The notes under the pieces are model-generated. The model saw nothing but the letters and a program-made list of their open reading frames with translations, did not search any database and was not told the DNA's origin. Positions 1 to 9,810 of a DNA stretch of 33,224 bases are shown piece by piece. The stretch is from Chromatiaceae bacterium (GTDB lineage: Bacteria; Pseudomonadota; Gammaproteobacteria; SZUA-140), in contig QIJH01000199.1 in assembly GCA_003232725.1 (NCBI GenBank), positions 1 through 33,224 of the forward strand, given 5' to 3'. The number at the start of each line of letters is the position of its first letter. Positions within the stretch are counted from its first letter, which is position 1. A program made the position numbers and the translations under genes.

Positions 1-212
1 GAACGGGAAAAATTAATATTCGTCTGAAACTGCTCATTAATTTTTAAGTTTTGCTCCAGACCGACTATTTTGGCCGCTGCGGCAGGATCATCAGCCGGAC
101 TCAAGATACGCTTTTGCGTCGACAGTTGCTGTTGTGTTCTCAGTAGCTCCGCTTGCTGCGCCAACATGCGGTTTAAGCCGCTTAACTGTATCTGCCCCGT
201 CGATATACGCAT
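1..212 (-). CDS. flgL: Flagellar hook-filament junction protein FlgL (partial, N-terminus only)
   Basis: FlgL (HAP3) joins the hook to the filament after export through the flagellar type III system. Only the first 70 codons are visible; the rest lies beyond base 1. The reading frame starts MRISTGQIQLSGLNRMLAQQ and continues through a heptad-rich D0 helix with the flagellin-family motif LSPADDPAAA around residues 37-46. The ATG is at 210-212, two bases after the flgK stop (215-217). Its Shine-Dalgarno (AGGTAA) overlaps the flgK stop, so translation is probably coupled to flgK. It is the last visible gene of the minus-strand flg operon. The identification rests on the motif plus position after flgK. 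Confidence 0.9.
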   Translation of the reverse strand, partial: MRISTGQIQLSGLNRMLAQQAELLRTQQQLSTQKRILSPADDPAAAAKIVGLEQNLKINEQFQTNINFSR

Positions 213-214
213 AT

Positions 215-2518
215 TTACCTGCCGATGCTATTTAGCAATGTTTGAAACATGGAATCTGCCGCCGAAATAAGCTGAGCCGCGGCCTGGAAGGCCTGCTGAT
301 ACTGCATCAAGTTGGCCGCCTCTTCATCCAGGTTAACCCCCGCAATAGAGGCGCGCTCTTCAAGGTTTGCCTGCAAAATGCTATTGTTAGCCTTACTACT
401 AATATTGGACTGATATGTTTGCGAAGCCACGTCCGCGACCATTGTACCAAAGGCATCTTCAAAACTGGCAGTACCCCCCTCAAGTGACAGGTTTGTTTGC
501 AATGCAGCCAACAATAAGGCATTACGGTTATCACTCACGCCACTGCTGTTATGCACAATACTAAAATTATCACCACTGTTCACTGCGCCACTAACAGTAG
601 CCTCAATCCCATTAAAGGTAATCGGATCACCCGAGGTGTAGGTGCCGCTGGCCTCTGTATTTCCGCTACTATCGAGTACAATATAGCTATCAGCAGCGCC
701 ACCATAAGTCACCGTGTTTGATGGTGCTGCACCTGTTAACGCCGCACCAAAATAGCCAGTAACCGCATCAGCCGCATCCATCGCCGTCGGCCCTGTATCA
801 AGCAACGCCTCTGTTACCGTAAAAGGCAGCGCACTGCTCGGATCTTGTGCCATATAAAGCGTACCACTGACACCATCCACATACGCCCTTACACCGGTAG
901 TCGCCGTGCTAAGATTGATCTGAGTAGCTAACGCATCCTGATCAGCCAATAACGGATCACCTTCATTTTGTGTATAGACCGCAGTGCCATTAATCATTAA
1001 ACGATACTGAAGTGCATTCGCTGTTCCAGCATCATCAGTAATGACACCAATGGTTGCCCCATCTGCAACACCACTGGTGGTATCGGCCATCACCACAGAA
1101 TAAGAATCGGCAATATAAGCGCTTGGATCGGTCACCCTGCCCGAATCTATCGAACCACTGCCCGTATTATCCAATGAGCGTGTTGCACGTACAGGAACAG
1201 CCATTGCAATATTTTTAGGGTCTGTAATCTCTAGCCCCATATCTTGCGCGGCATTGCGCACCGGTCTAATCAAAAAACTATCGCCATCCGCAATTGTACC
1301 AACCATTAAATCCAGCGTGATGCCATCAACTGTTTCACTACTCCCCGGAAAAGAGGTCAACATCACAGCACGGTTACTATCAAGATTGGTTAAACTATAA
1401 TTTGTGCCTATTCGGTCTAGCCGATAGTTACTGCCGGTCAATTGGCTGACATCCGTGACACTCACATTAATTTGAGAAGCGGCACTCGAATTATTCTGGT
1501 TTCCCAGAATTTCCGGCGTGTTTTCTCCCAATGAATTAAAATAGTCACCGCCCAATGCGCCGTTAAGATCAACACCCAGTCTATGCTGTTGATTAAAGAC
1601 TTCTGCCAGTCCCATTGCAATACGACCCAGGCTATCTTGTGCAGAATCAAGCAACTCCGACCTGAAATTCAATAATCCGCCCAGAGATCCACCCCTGAGT
1701 TGGGCCGAAAGTTCAACAGCACCTGCCCCAGCTGCAAAACCAATTTCTAGTTGCTCGGGATCATAGGCATTATTCATCGATAACAGGTCACGAGATTCAA
1801 ACCCAACGACCACCGCCTGACCTGTTCCAATGAAGACATTAAGCCCACCATTACCATCTTCCACCGTTGAAACTGAGATATTCCTTGAAAGTTCTAATAT
1901 CAATTGATCACGCTTATCCAGCAGATCATTAGGAGAGTTACCGTTACCGGATGAAATCGCACTTGAAATTTCTCGATTGATATTTCCGATCGCAGTCGTT
2001 AAACCATTGATCTCCGCAATTTCTGTCTGAATCGTTTGATTAAGGCTTTCTCGTGTATCCGACAGTCCCTGGTTAAAACGTTGAAAACGCGCCACCAATG
2101 TTTCACTATCACTCAGCAATACTTGGCGGGCAACGTTATCACCAGGTGATTCTGAAACTAACTGCACTGAATTAAAAAATGCTTGCATGCTAGGCATCAA
2201 GCCTGCATCAGCATCAACCAACAAGTTATTAACACGACTTGCCAGCTTATTAAATTCACTGGCCTGCTCACTAGACGAGGTACTGGAACGTAACTGAGAG
2301 GTCACAAAGGCATCAAAGCTGCGCTCAATTGAACTGATTGTTACCCCGTTGCCAACAAAGCCATAACCAGTAGCATCTGGGGTTCGAGTGGCAAACTCAA
2401 CACGTTGTCGACTATACCCTTCAGTGTTAACGTTACTGATATTATTGGCGGTGGTAGCTAACGCACGCTGTGCCGCTAGCAGGCCTGAAACCCCTGACGC
2501 CAATATCCCGCCCGCCAT
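215..2518 (-). CDS. flgK: Flagellar hook-associated protein FlgK (HAP1), enlarged
   Basis: FlgK forms the first junction layer between hook and filament. At 767 residues it is much longer than the roughly 550 residues of the enterobacterial protein. The conserved ends are intact: the N-terminal D0 region has ANNISNVNTEGYSRQRV, and the C-terminus has a helical D0 segment rich in A and Q ending SMFQTLLNSIGR. The extra length sits in the central surface-exposed part (about residues 330-680), which is rich in G, S, T, A and D. The start is supported by a strong ribosome site (GGGAGG, 6 bases before ATG). The 79-base gap to flgJ is the largest within flgB-flgL. No clear separate promoter was found there, although a 12-base palindrome is present. 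Confidence 0.96.
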   Translation of the reverse strand: MAGGILASGVSGLLAAQRALATTANNISNVNTEGYSRQRVEFATRTPDATGYGFVGNGVTISSIERSFDAFVTSQLRSSTSSSEQASEFNKLASRVNNLLVDADAGLMPSMQAFFNSVQLVSESPGDNVARQVLLSDSETLVARFQRFNQGLSDTRESLNQTIQTEIAEINGLTTAIGNINREISSAISSGNGNSPNDLLDKRDQLILELSRNISVSTVEDGNGGLNVFIGTGQAVVVGFESRDLLSMNNAYDPEQLEIGFAAGAGAVELSAQLRGGSLGGLLNFRSELLDSAQDSLGRIAMGLAEVFNQQHRLGVDLNGALGGDYFNSLGENTPEILGNQNNSSAASQINVSVTDVSQLTGSNYRLDRIGTNYSLTNLDSNRAVMLTSFPGSSETVDGITLDLMVGTIADGDSFLIRPVRNAAQDMGLEITDPKNIAMAVPVRATRSLDNTGSGSIDSGRVTDPSAYIADSYSVVMADTTSGVADGATIGVITDDAGTANALQYRLMINGTAVYTQNEGDPLLADQDALATQINLSTATTGVRAYVDGVSGTLYMAQDPSSALPFTVTEALLDTGPTAMDAADAVTGYFGAALTGAAPSNTVTYGGAADSYIVLDSSGNTEASGTYTSGDPITFNGIEATVSGAVNSGDNFSIVHNSSGVSDNRNALLLAALQTNLSLEGGTASFEDAFGTMVADVASQTYQSNISSKANNSILQANLEERASIAGVNLDEEAANLMQYQQAFQAAAQLISAADSMFQTLLNSIGR

Positions 2519-2597
2519 CTCAAACCTCCCAAAATGCGCATTTCATCGCATTCTGAAATCTGAGTTTTAATACTAAATCATTCATCATCAACCCTTC

Positions 2598-3527
2598 CTA
2601 TATTAGCGGCTGGTAGCCTGATTCCTGAACCGCTTCTGGCTTCTGTTGAATCACGCTAGACTCCATTATCTTACTGATTTTTGAAGCATATTTTGGATCT
2701 GTCGCGTAACCAGCCTGCTGTAGACCTGCCAGATATTGCTGAGGAATAGCCACCATCGACAAGGCATTTTCATAACGCGGATTTGACTGAATAAAATTGG
2801 CATAATCATTAAAGCTCTCCTCATAAGAGCCATATGCACGAAACATATGAACCTCTTTTCTGGCAACACCGTTCTCATACTCAATAGTCGGTACGGCGAC
2901 CCGTTCGCCCTGCCAACGGTTATCCGCTTTAATCCCAAACATGTTATGACTATTGTTGCCATTGGGATCTTGAATGATCGCCTTACCCCATCCTGTCTCA
3001 AGTGCCGACTGAGAAATCAGTACATCGGGTGAAACACCTAATTTTTCTGCTGCGCCTTCAGCTGCAGGTCTCATGCGCTCAACAAATTCACGTGGTGACT
3101 CAATGCGCTCAGATCGGTATTCAATCTCTGTCACGCCAGACGTCGCATCAACAGCATTGTGAGCTGGCATCCGTTCAGGCAAAGGATTGAATTTCATCTC
3201 ACCATCAAGCGCAGTCGAAGCACCACCCGCTGTACCACCCAGCTGGCGAATCAACATCTCTTTTAAGCCAATACCTCGCCCTTCTGACATGGTCAGTGAG
3301 AGCTGCTTATCGAACATTTCACGGTACATCTTGCTCTGGTCATTGTCGAACAAGCCGCCATCAGTAGGGGCTGCATCTCGCATGCTCTTTAGCATCATCT
3401 GGGTAAAGATTGATTCAAATTGACGCGCCACCTGCTCAATCGACTCATTCGAAGTTTCATTGCGCACATCCGCCTTTAACTGGGACAGGCCATGAAAATC
3501 AGTATAAACAGATGAGGTTGCAGTCAT
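2598..3527 (-). CDS. flgJ: Flagellar rod assembly protein / peptidoglycan hydrolase FlgJ
   Basis: FlgJ caps the growing rod and opens the peptidoglycan in the periplasm. This 309-residue protein is the two-domain form. Residues about 25-100 are the rod-binding domain (VARQFESIFTQMMLKSMRDA). Residues about 145-295 form a glucosaminidase-type domain with the catalytic Glu in SALETGWGKA (E177), followed by NMFGIKADNRWQGE and the conserved AGYATDPKYASKI. Length matches the usual two-domain FlgJ (about 310). It lies 22 bases after flgI. The ribosome site in front of ATG is weak, so translation may depend partly on coupling. Export is through the flagellar apparatus; no Sec signal is visible, as expected. 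Confidence 0.96.
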   Translation of the reverse strand: MTATSSVYTDFHGLSQLKADVRNETSNESIEQVARQFESIFTQMMLKSMRDAAPTDGGLFDNDQSKMYREMFDKQLSLTMSEGRGIGLKEMLIRQLGGTAGGASTALDGEMKFNPLPERMPAHNAVDATSGVTEIEYRSERIESPREFVERMRPAAEGAAEKLGVSPDVLISQSALETGWGKAIIQDPNGNNSHNMFGIKADNRWQGERVAVPTIEYENGVARKEVHMFRAYGSYEESFNDYANFIQSNPRYENALSMVAIPQQYLAGLQQAGYATDPKYASKISKIMESSVIQQKPEAVQESGYQPLI

Positions 3528-3549
3528 AATGTTATTACGCCAGTCCCTT

Positions 3550-4662
3550 TTAAATCACAATCAGTTCGGCACGCAATGCACCCGCTTCTTTCAATGCCTC
3601 AAGGATCGCGATCAAATCACCCGGCGCTGCACCAACCTGATTCACCGCCTGCACAATTTCATTTAATGAAATACCAGGGTTAAACATAAACATACGATTA
3701 GTCTCCTGGCTAATTTCTATATCAGAGGCTGGCACCACTACCGTAGCGCCACCAGAAAGCGGTCCGGTGGGTTGACTAACTGCAGTTTGTTCAGCAATCG
3801 TGACTGTCAGGCTACCATGTGCAACCGCAGCGGAAGTCACCCTGACATGCCGTCCAATCACAACCGTACCCGTGCGAGAATTCACAATAATTCTGGCCGA
3901 GGCCTCACCGGGTTCTAACGTAATATTCTCAACAATTGATAAAAACATCACACGCTGCGAAAGTGATTTAGGCGCATTCACTTTAATCGATGATGCATCA
4001 ACTGGATAAGCAGTGCCCATGCCAATCGCACTATTTATCGCTTCAGCAACACGTTTTGAAGTGGTGAAATCAGGGCCATGAAGATTCAATACAATGCTAT
4101 CCTCTGCACCAAAAGGTGTCGGTGCCGCACGTTCTACCGTCGCGCCACCTGGAATTCTGCCCACACTGGGTACATTAACGGTAATCCTGGAGCCGTCACT
4201 GCCACCCGCACCAAAACCACCTACCACCAGGTTGCCTTGCGCAATGGCGTAAATTTTGCCATCTGCACCTTTTAATGGCGCCATTAACAGGCTACCACCA
4301 CGCAGGCTTTTAGAATTACCCAGTGATGACACAGTGACATCGAGCAACTGCCCCGGCTTTGCAAATGCGGGCAGATTCGTGTGTAGTGACACTGCAGCAA
4401 CATTCTTTAACTGTGGATTGCTACCCGGTGGCAGGGTAATACCAAACTGAGCCAACATACTTAGCATGCTTTGAATGGTAAATGGGGTCTGACTGGTTTG
4501 ATCACCCGTTCCGTCCAGGCCCACTACCAGACCATAGCCAACCAGTTGATTTGAGCGCACACCGGCTACATTCGCAATATCTTTGATTCGTTCTGCCTGC
4601 GCAGCACCCGCCATAAAAACAGTCGCAAACAGAAAGGGAGTTAATAGCCATTTTTTATTCAT
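3550..4662 (-). CDS. flgI: Flagellar P-ring protein FlgI
   Basis: FlgI builds the P-ring around the rod in the peptidoglycan layer. The frame is open further upstream (to 4932), but that extension overlaps flgH and looks like noise. The start at 4660-4662 is chosen because it begins with a Sec signal peptide ([20 protein letters not shown], cleavage likely after AQA) and has AGAAGGAA upstream. This gives 370 residues, the family norm. The mature part begins [20 protein letters not shown], the typical FlgI start, and continues with [10 protein letters not shown] and [11 protein letters not shown]. The end, [20 protein letters not shown], is also characteristic. It sits between flgH and flgJ. 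FlgA, encoded divergently, is its expected assembly chaperone. Confidence 0.97.
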   Translation of the reverse strand: MNKKWLLTPFLFATVFMAGAAQAERIKDIANVAGVRSNQLVGYGLVVGLDGTGDQTSQTPFTIQSMLSMLAQFGITLPPGSNPQLKNVAAVSLHTNLPAFAKPGQLLDVTVSSLGNSKSLRGGSLLMAPLKGADGKIYAIAQGNLVVGGFGAGGSDGSRITVNVPSVGRIPGGATVERAAPTPFGAEDSIVLNLHGPDFTTSKRVAEAINSAIGMGTAYPVDASSIKVNAPKSLSQRVMFLSIVENITLEPGEASARIIVNSRTGTVVIGRHVRVTSAAVAHGSLTVTIAEQTAVSQPTGPLSGGATVVVPASDIEISQETNRMFMFNPGISLNEIVQAVNQVGAAPGDLIAILEALKEAGALRAELIVI

Positions 4663-4702
4663 TACATAAATTCCTTCTAGTGCTAAAGATGGTTTGCATA
4701 TC

Positions 4703-5401
4703 TTAGAAAGGCCACCAAATACTGTTAAACATCTTAGCCAACCACCCCATGTCATTGGCACTGGCAACAACCCCGTCACCGCCATAAGAGATCTCAGCAT
4801 TCGCCACTTGTGTTGAGGAAATAGTGTTATTTGAACGAATATCAACCGGACGAATAATCCCTTTGATGCGCACATACTCATCACCCTGATTGATGCTGAT
4901 ATTCTTTTCACCTTCGATCCGAAGATAACCATTCGGTAGCACCGCCGTTACCAACGCAGTAACACTACCGGTTAGCTGATTACTTTGCGCACTGTCCCCT
5001 TCACCTGAAAAAGATTTATTTGAGTCTAATGAAGATGCAAGCGTCATCGGGCGGTTACTCAGTAGCGTGCTATTGATCACGCCCGGCAATCCCAATAAAA
5101 CAGGATTAGTAATATCAACATTATTATCTTTTGATGTGCTGGTACTGGCAGAGGTGGTGGCATTGGTCTGTTCTGACAGCACGATGGTGATCATATCACC
5201 CACGTTACGCGCTTTAATATCCTCGTACAGTGCCATCCCTTGAGCTGGCTGAAAGATTGAGCCATTATCGATTCGCTGTGGTGCAGACATCGCAAAGATC
5301 TCTTCTGCCGTGGCGATCTTGTCTTTTGGCGCTGAGGCACATCCGGCTAATAACAGTACTACCATCACACCTGCCATCAATTTAGTATTTTCAGCGTTCA
5401 T
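4703..5401 (-). CDS. flgH: Flagellar L-ring lipoprotein FlgH
   Basis: FlgH forms the outer-membrane L-ring and is anchored as a lipoprotein. The N-terminus carries a lipoprotein signal: hydrophobic [10 protein letters not shown], with the lipobox Cys at residue 21 from the chosen start. The body has the FlgH hallmarks [19 protein letters not shown] (residues about 60-80) and a C-terminal [17 protein letters not shown]. Two in-frame ATGs lie just upstream (to 5422). The start at 5399-5401 is preferred because AAGGTG lies six bases before it, giving 232 residues. The true start could be 21 bases upstream without changing the mature protein. Spacing to flgG is 39 bases. Confidence 0.96.
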   Translation of the reverse strand: MNAENTKLMAGVMVVLLLAGCASAPKDKIATAEEIFAMSAPQRIDNGSIFQPAQGMALYEDIKARNVGDMITIVLSEQTNATTSASTSTSKDNNVDITNPVLLGLPGVINSTLLSNRPMTLASSLDSNKSFSGEGDSAQSNQLTGSVTALVTAVLPNGYLRIEGEKNISINQGDEYVRIKGIIRPVDIRSNNTISSTQVANAEISYGGDGVVASANDMGWLAKMFNSIWWPF

Positions 5402-5440
5402 ATACATCACCTTTTCATTCAAACCATCTATCGCGTCAGA

Positions 5441-6229
5441 TCAAAGATTGTTGTTAATAAATTGCAACATACGATCAGATGCGGAGATCGCCTTTGAATT
5501 CATTTCATACGCGCGCTGCGCTTCAATCATACCGACCAACTCCTCCACCACATTGACATTTGATGTCTCCAGTGTGCCCTGCGATAAAGAGCCAATTCCG
5601 GTAATACCCGGTGTACCTGTTTGCGGTGAGCCGCTCGAAGCTGACTCCAGCAACAAGTTCTGCCCCATTGGCTGCAATCCTGTCGGGTTAATAAAATCAG
5701 CCAGCTGGATGTTGCCAACATTAGTGGGCGCAGCGTTACCCTGCTGAACCACGCTAACGCTGCCGTCAGCACCAATGCTAATGCTCAATGAATTCTCTGG
5801 AATGGTAATCGCAGGCTGTAATACATTGCCGCTTGCGGTCACAATTTGTCCCTGCGCATCCAGGTGAAAAGAACCATCCCTGGTATACGCTTGCGTTCCA
5901 TCTGGCAGTTGAATCTGAAAAAAACCACGCCCTTGAATACCAAGATCTAACGGGCTTTTAGTTTCAACACTGTTACCTTGTGTAAAGAGTTTCTCTGTCG
6001 CCACGGTGCGCACACCGGTACCCAACATCAAACCAGTCGGAAGCTGTGTATCCTGAGAAGACTGCGAGCCTACCTGGCGTACGTTCTGATAGAGCAAGTC
6101 TTCAAAAACTGCCCTACCGCGCTTAAAACCAGTGGTGTTAACGTTCGCAAGATTATTGGCAATCACCGACATCCGCGTCTGCTGTGCATCCAATCCTGTC
6201 TTCGCTATCCAAAGTGCCTGACTTGTCAT
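5441..6229 (-). CDS. flgG: Flagellar distal rod protein FlgG
   Basis: FlgG forms the distal rod that crosses the periplasm. It is 262 residues long, the usual FlgG length. The N-terminal rod/hook motif is [20 protein letters not shown], followed by [11 protein letters not shown]. The central part has [20 protein letters not shown]. The C-terminus ends [18 protein letters not shown] plus [14 protein letters not shown], typical of FlgG and distinguishing it from FlgF. Genes on either side (flgF upstream, flgH downstream) fit the standard rod/ring block. Confidence 0.97.
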   Translation of the reverse strand: MTSQALWIAKTGLDAQQTRMSVIANNLANVNTTGFKRGRAVFEDLLYQNVRQVGSQSSQDTQLPTGLMLGTGVRTVATEKLFTQGNSVETKSPLDLGIQGRGFFQIQLPDGTQAYTRDGSFHLDAQGQIVTASGNVLQPAITIPENSLSISIGADGSVSVVQQGNAAPTNVGNIQLADFINPTGLQPMGQNLLLESASSGSPQTGTPGITGIGSLSQGTLETSNVNVVEELVGMIEAQRAYEMNSKAISASDRMLQFINNNL

Positions 6230-6268
6230 AACATCATCCTCTTTAATCTCTGAATTCGTTGCCGTCTA

Positions 6269-7012
6269 CTAACTCATACGCAATAACTGTGCCGACGCTT
6301 TGTCATTATCTTCCGCAGACTTCATCATTTTCACATTCATCTCAAATTGTCTTGATAGCGCAATCATCCCGACCATCGAATCAATCGCATTCACATTACT
6401 GCTTTCCAGCATGCCGGATGACAACGTCACTACAGCATCCGCCACGCTAATAGAACCATCATTAAGTCGCATCACACCATCATTGCCTTTCTGCATCGTA
6501 GCGGGATCAGGATTAACCATTTTTATCCGGTCAACCACCACCAACGTAGAAGCTGCCTGCCCAACCGGGCGTGCTGAGACCGTGCCATCTGACGCGATCT
6601 CAATCTTTTCCGAAGGCGGAATAATAATGGGCAGACCACTATTGCCTAATACCGGCTGACCACGATCAGTCTCAAGCTGACCACTAGCAGTAATACGAAA
6701 ATTACCGGCACGGGTAAAACCTTCGTTGCCATCTTTCGCCTGTATCGCAAACCAGCCATCACCGTTAATGGCGACATCTAATTCACGCCCTGTCGTCAAC
6801 ATTGCACCCTGAGAGAGGTTGATACCATTTTCTTGCGCAACACTATAAACACGGCTATCGTACCCTGCACCCTCTAAAGGCACACTCTGAAAAGCCGCTA
6901 GATCCGCGCGAAAACCAGTAGTGTTCACGTTTGCCAGGTTATTTGCATTCAGCGCCTGCGCCTTCATTGTGTGGCTGGCGCTAGACATCGCAAGATAGAG
7001 CATACGGTCCAT
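6269..7012 (-). CDS. flgF: Flagellar proximal rod protein FlgF
   Basis: FlgF is one of the proximal rod subunits exported through the flagellar system. The 247 residues begin MDRMLYLAMSSASHTMKAQA, the family-typical start, then [20 protein letters not shown]. The C-terminal D0 helix contains ESSNVNAIDSMVGMIALSRQ and FEMNVKMMKSAEDNDKASAQ. The start has a good ribosome site (AGGAGA, 7 bases upstream). It follows flgE by 29 bases and precedes flgG by 39. No internal promoter could be recognised in the short gap. In P. aeruginosa, flgF begins a separate transcript, which cannot be excluded here. Confidence 0.97.
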   Translation of the reverse strand: MDRMLYLAMSSASHTMKAQALNANNLANVNTTGFRADLAAFQSVPLEGAGYDSRVYSVAQENGINLSQGAMLTTGRELDVAINGDGWFAIQAKDGNEGFTRAGNFRITASGQLETDRGQPVLGNSGLPIIIPPSEKIEIASDGTVSARPVGQAASTLVVVDRIKMVNPDPATMQKGNDGVMRLNDGSISVADAVVTLSSGMLESSNVNAIDSMVGMIALSRQFEMNVKMMKSAEDNDKASAQLLRMS

Positions 7013-7041
7013 TGGTGGTCTCCTAAGTGATCAATAGTGAA

Positions 7042-8682
7042 TTAACGGATATTGATAATTGCCTGAGTAATGGTGTCTGCGGTTGAGATCACCTGCGCAT
7101 TCGCCTGAAAATTACGCTGCGCGGTAATCATGCCAACCAGCTGCTCGGTGAGATCCACATTCGAACCCTCTAGTGCTCCTGATTGCACCAGCCCTAAACC
7201 CGATGAACCCGGCTGAGCGATAACCGCCTGACCCGACTCAAACGACTCCGCCCAAGTGGTATCACCTAACTGGCGCAGCCCTTGTGGATTGGTAAAATTA
7301 GCCAGTCGAACCTGCCCCAGAATTTGCGTTTGGCCATTTGTAAATCGTGACAGCACAATGCCAGTATCACTGATATCGATGCCACTCAGCTGACCCGTTG
7401 AAAAACCATCCTGTGTGAGTGATGAAATACTAAAAGAACTACCAAACTGAGTGACACCTGAGATATCAACACTCATGGTAATCTGTGCTGCACCGCCACC
7501 CGGATTAAATGATATGGCGGGTAGATTAGGGCTTGGTGACTGCAACTGCCCTGAAGTATCAAACTGAACTGTCTGTCCCGGCTGGCCAACAGCCGCATCG
7601 ACTCGATTACCTTCTCTAAAGGTAAATACCTCCCATTGGTTTGCCTGTGTCGACTTTCGATAGTACTGCGTCAAGAGGTGTGGTGTGCCCTGAGAATCAA
7701 AGATCGTCATGGAGGTTGAATGGCTATAGGTCGTTGCATCATTTTCGCTAAAGGGTACTTGTGCGGCACCATTGTTCACCGTAGAAGCTGTACCGGCTGA
7801 AGTATCACCATCGGCAGCAGCCGCCAGCAGTGTGATGGCGGAAATATTAGTAGCGACAATAATCGGATCTTGCGCACCGCTGCCCGTTTGAGGTACCCAG
7901 CCAAAGTCAACCGAGCTTGGAGATGGATTAGCACCGCTTGTATCTATCGGTGAAGAACCAGGAAAAGTATTGCCTGAAACATTGTCACGCAGAGTAGCCG
8001 TCCAGGTATTAGCTGCCGTGTGGATATATTCAATCTGCACTGAGCGCTCAATACCATAATTATCGCGCATATTAAATGGCGTACCGATAATAGTAGAACC
8101 TACGGCCGGCGCTATTGGCGCATCTTCATCAAGAATCGTTGTAGCAGGCACGGTTAAACTCGAGGATGGAGTTGCACCTGGCACAGGTAACGATGAATTC
8201 AGGTTCAATGCAATCTCTGCCGTCGAAGTCGCTTGCGGTTCAATGTTATCAAAATTCAATTGCAAGTCACCGGTGGTATTGGTCAGATTGCCATTCGAGT
8301 CGGCAATATCACCCTGCAGGACCTGCCCCTGACTATTGGCAATAAAGCCATTGCGATCCACACCAAAGGCACCCGCGCGGGTATAAACACTCACACCACT
8401 ATCATTAAGTACAAACATCCCCTGTCCACTCACCGCCAGATCAAGGTTATTATCGGTAAAACCAATATTGCCCTGTGAAAACTGCTGTGTCACCGATGAA
8501 AGCTTTACACCACTACCAATAGCATTGGCTCCCGACCCCAGGTTCGATGAGGCAAAGATATCAGCAAACTCTGCACGAGCCTTTTTAAAACCCGTGGTGC
8601 TGGCATTGGCCACATTGTTACCGATAACACGAAGCTCTGATGATGCAGCGTTTAGCCCACTTAAGGCGATACGAAATGGCAT
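7042..8682 (-). CDS. flgE: Flagellar hook protein FlgE
   Basis: FlgE polymerises into the hook. At 546 residues it is longer than the enterobacterial protein (about 400), like many polar-flagellum hooks. The N-terminus (MPFRIALSGLNAASSELRVI, then NNVANASTTGFKKARAEF) and C-terminus (TEQLVGMITAQRNFQANAQV, ISTADTITQAI) are the conserved axial D0/D1 parts. The middle is a G/S/T/P-rich insertion of about residues 165-300, likely a solvent-exposed hook domain. A FlgE-type YSHSTSMTIFDSQGTPHLLT motif is visible near residues 318-337. The start has AGAGGAG about 8 bases upstream. FlgD, the hook cap, is encoded just before it. Confidence 0.97.
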   Translation of the reverse strand: MPFRIALSGLNAASSELRVIGNNVANASTTGFKKARAEFADIFASSNLGSGANAIGSGVKLSSVTQQFSQGNIGFTDNNLDLAVSGQGMFVLNDSGVSVYTRAGAFGVDRNGFIANSQGQVLQGDIADSNGNLTNTTGDLQLNFDNIEPQATSTAEIALNLNSSLPVPGATPSSSLTVPATTILDEDAPIAPAVGSTIIGTPFNMRDNYGIERSVQIEYIHTAANTWTATLRDNVSGNTFPGSSPIDTSGANPSPSSVDFGWVPQTGSGAQDPIIVATNISAITLLAAAADGDTSAGTASTVNNGAAQVPFSENDATTYSHSTSMTIFDSQGTPHLLTQYYRKSTQANQWEVFTFREGNRVDAAVGQPGQTVQFDTSGQLQSPSPNLPAISFNPGGGAAQITMSVDISGVTQFGSSFSISSLTQDGFSTGQLSGIDISDTGIVLSRFTNGQTQILGQVRLANFTNPQGLRQLGDTTWAESFESGQAVIAQPGSSGLGLVQSGALEGSNVDLTEQLVGMITAQRNFQANAQVISTADTITQAIINIR

Positions 8683-8708
8683 ATTACTTCTCCTCTACTT
8701 AAATTCAA

Positions 8709-9371
8709 TTAAAGTACTTGTTTAATGCCAGACATTGGCACCGAGCGATCACTGGCAAGATCAAGCGTGATGCCTCCACTTCCTAATGTGACACTCTCCA
8801 CTCTCTCAGCCAGTAACGTACCCAGCTCAATACTTTCATTACTGGTGGTTGCAATAGCCTTAATGGTGTAATCACCTTTAGGCATTAATTCACCCGCTTC
8901 ATTACGTCCATCCCATGAAAAATCAACCACGCCGGCATCTCTAGTCCCCATATTCATAGTTTTCACAACTTGCCCGCTATCATCTATCACATTAATGAGT
9001 AATTGATTGGTTGCATCCGGCACCGCGACCTTTCCAACCACGGGATCTGCGCCGTTAAACACCGCTTCACCCGAAGGAATCATCACCGTACGTCCCACCA
9101 TGGTGGATGCCTGCAAGGCCTGGTTAGATTGCAATGCCGTCGCGACCTGGCTAAATGAATTTTGTAAATCCTGAATCCCGGCAACGCTGCTAAACTGCGC
9201 AATCTGAGTGAAAAATTCGCCGCTTTCCATTGGTTTGGTCGGATCCTGATTATTCATTTGGGCAGTCATCAGCGTTAAAAACCCCTCCTGGCCAATCTTG
9301 TCGCCAGCGGATGCCGCTGGCCGCTGTGAAATATTCAGATTATCCAGTACACTCTGTTCTATTGCTGACAT
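8709..9371 (-). CDS. flgD: Flagellar hook capping protein FlgD
   Basis: FlgD sits at the tip of the growing hook and directs FlgE insertion; it is not kept in the finished structure. The 220 residues include the N-terminal FlgD motif GQEGFLTLMTAQMNNQDPTK (about residues 27-46) and FFTQIAQFSSVAGIQDL. The C-terminal half is a beta-rich FLIG/Tudor-like region with FSWDGRNEAGELMPKGDYT, a typical FlgD hairpin. The length is normal. It lies between flgC (29-base gap) and flgE (26-base gap). The start is supported by TGGAGA about 8 bases upstream. Confidence 0.96.
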   Translation of the reverse strand: MSAIEQSVLDNLNISQRPAASAGDKIGQEGFLTLMTAQMNNQDPTKPMESGEFFTQIAQFSSVAGIQDLQNSFSQVATALQSNQALQASTMVGRTVMIPSGEAVFNGADPVVGKVAVPDATNQLLINVIDDSGQVVKTMNMGTRDAGVVDFSWDGRNEAGELMPKGDYTIKAIATTSNESIELGTLLAERVESVTLGSGGITLDLASDRSVPMSGIKQVL

Positions 9372-9400
9372 GTTAAATCTCCAAAATCACGCGAAAAGGG

Positions 9401-9808
9401 TTATTGGCCAAGCCTTAAAGTGCTCATTAACATCTCTTTTGAGGTGTTCATCACCTGAACATTATTTTGATATGAACGAGAAGCGGAAATCATATTGGCC
9501 ATCTCCTCCATTGCATTGACATTAGAGCGGTAGATATAGCCTTCTTTATCTGCCATCGGATTACCCGGTGAATATTGTTTCATCACCGCGGCTTCACTTT
9601 TAACTACATCCGCCACGGTTACCCCTTGCACTTCGCCGGTAAAATTATTCAGCACCGTTTCAAAAACGGGCTGACGGGCACGATAAGCATCCGCCTCGCT
9701 ACTGCTAACGCTCTCTGCATTAGCAAGATTACTCGCGGTGGTATTGAGCCTGATTGACTGCGCATTCATCGCAGAACTGGATATATTAAAGACACTCATG
9801 AGTGACAT
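9401..9808 (-). CDS. flgC: Flagellar proximal rod protein FlgC
   Basis: FlgC is a proximal rod subunit. Its 135 residues match the family length. The N-terminus reads NISSSAMNAQSIRLNTTASN followed by LANAESVSSSEADAYRARQP. The C-terminal helix is MEEMANMISASRSYQNNVQV then MNTSKEMLMSTLRLGQ. Two Met codons occur close together at the start. The first (ATG at 9806-9808) has AGGAGAG at good distance and is preferred. It begins two bases after the flgB stop, with its ribosome site inside the end of flgB, so the two are probably translationally coupled. Confidence 0.97.
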   Translation of the reverse strand: MSLMSVFNISSSAMNAQSIRLNTTASNLANAESVSSSEADAYRARQPVFETVLNNFTGEVQGVTVADVVKSEAAVMKQYSPGNPMADKEGYIYRSNVNAMEEMANMISASRSYQNNVQVMNTSKEMLMSTLRLGQ

Positions 9809-9810
9809 GA

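Noticed and set aside
2532-2543. Palindrome AAATGCGCATTT between flgJ and flgK as an operator
   Set aside because: No promoter could be recognised next to it and no known site matches, so its occurrence may be chance.
4663-4932. 90-codon upstream extension of the FlgI frame
   Set aside because: It overlaps flgH, has no ribosome site, and would bury the clear Sec signal peptide that starts at 4662.
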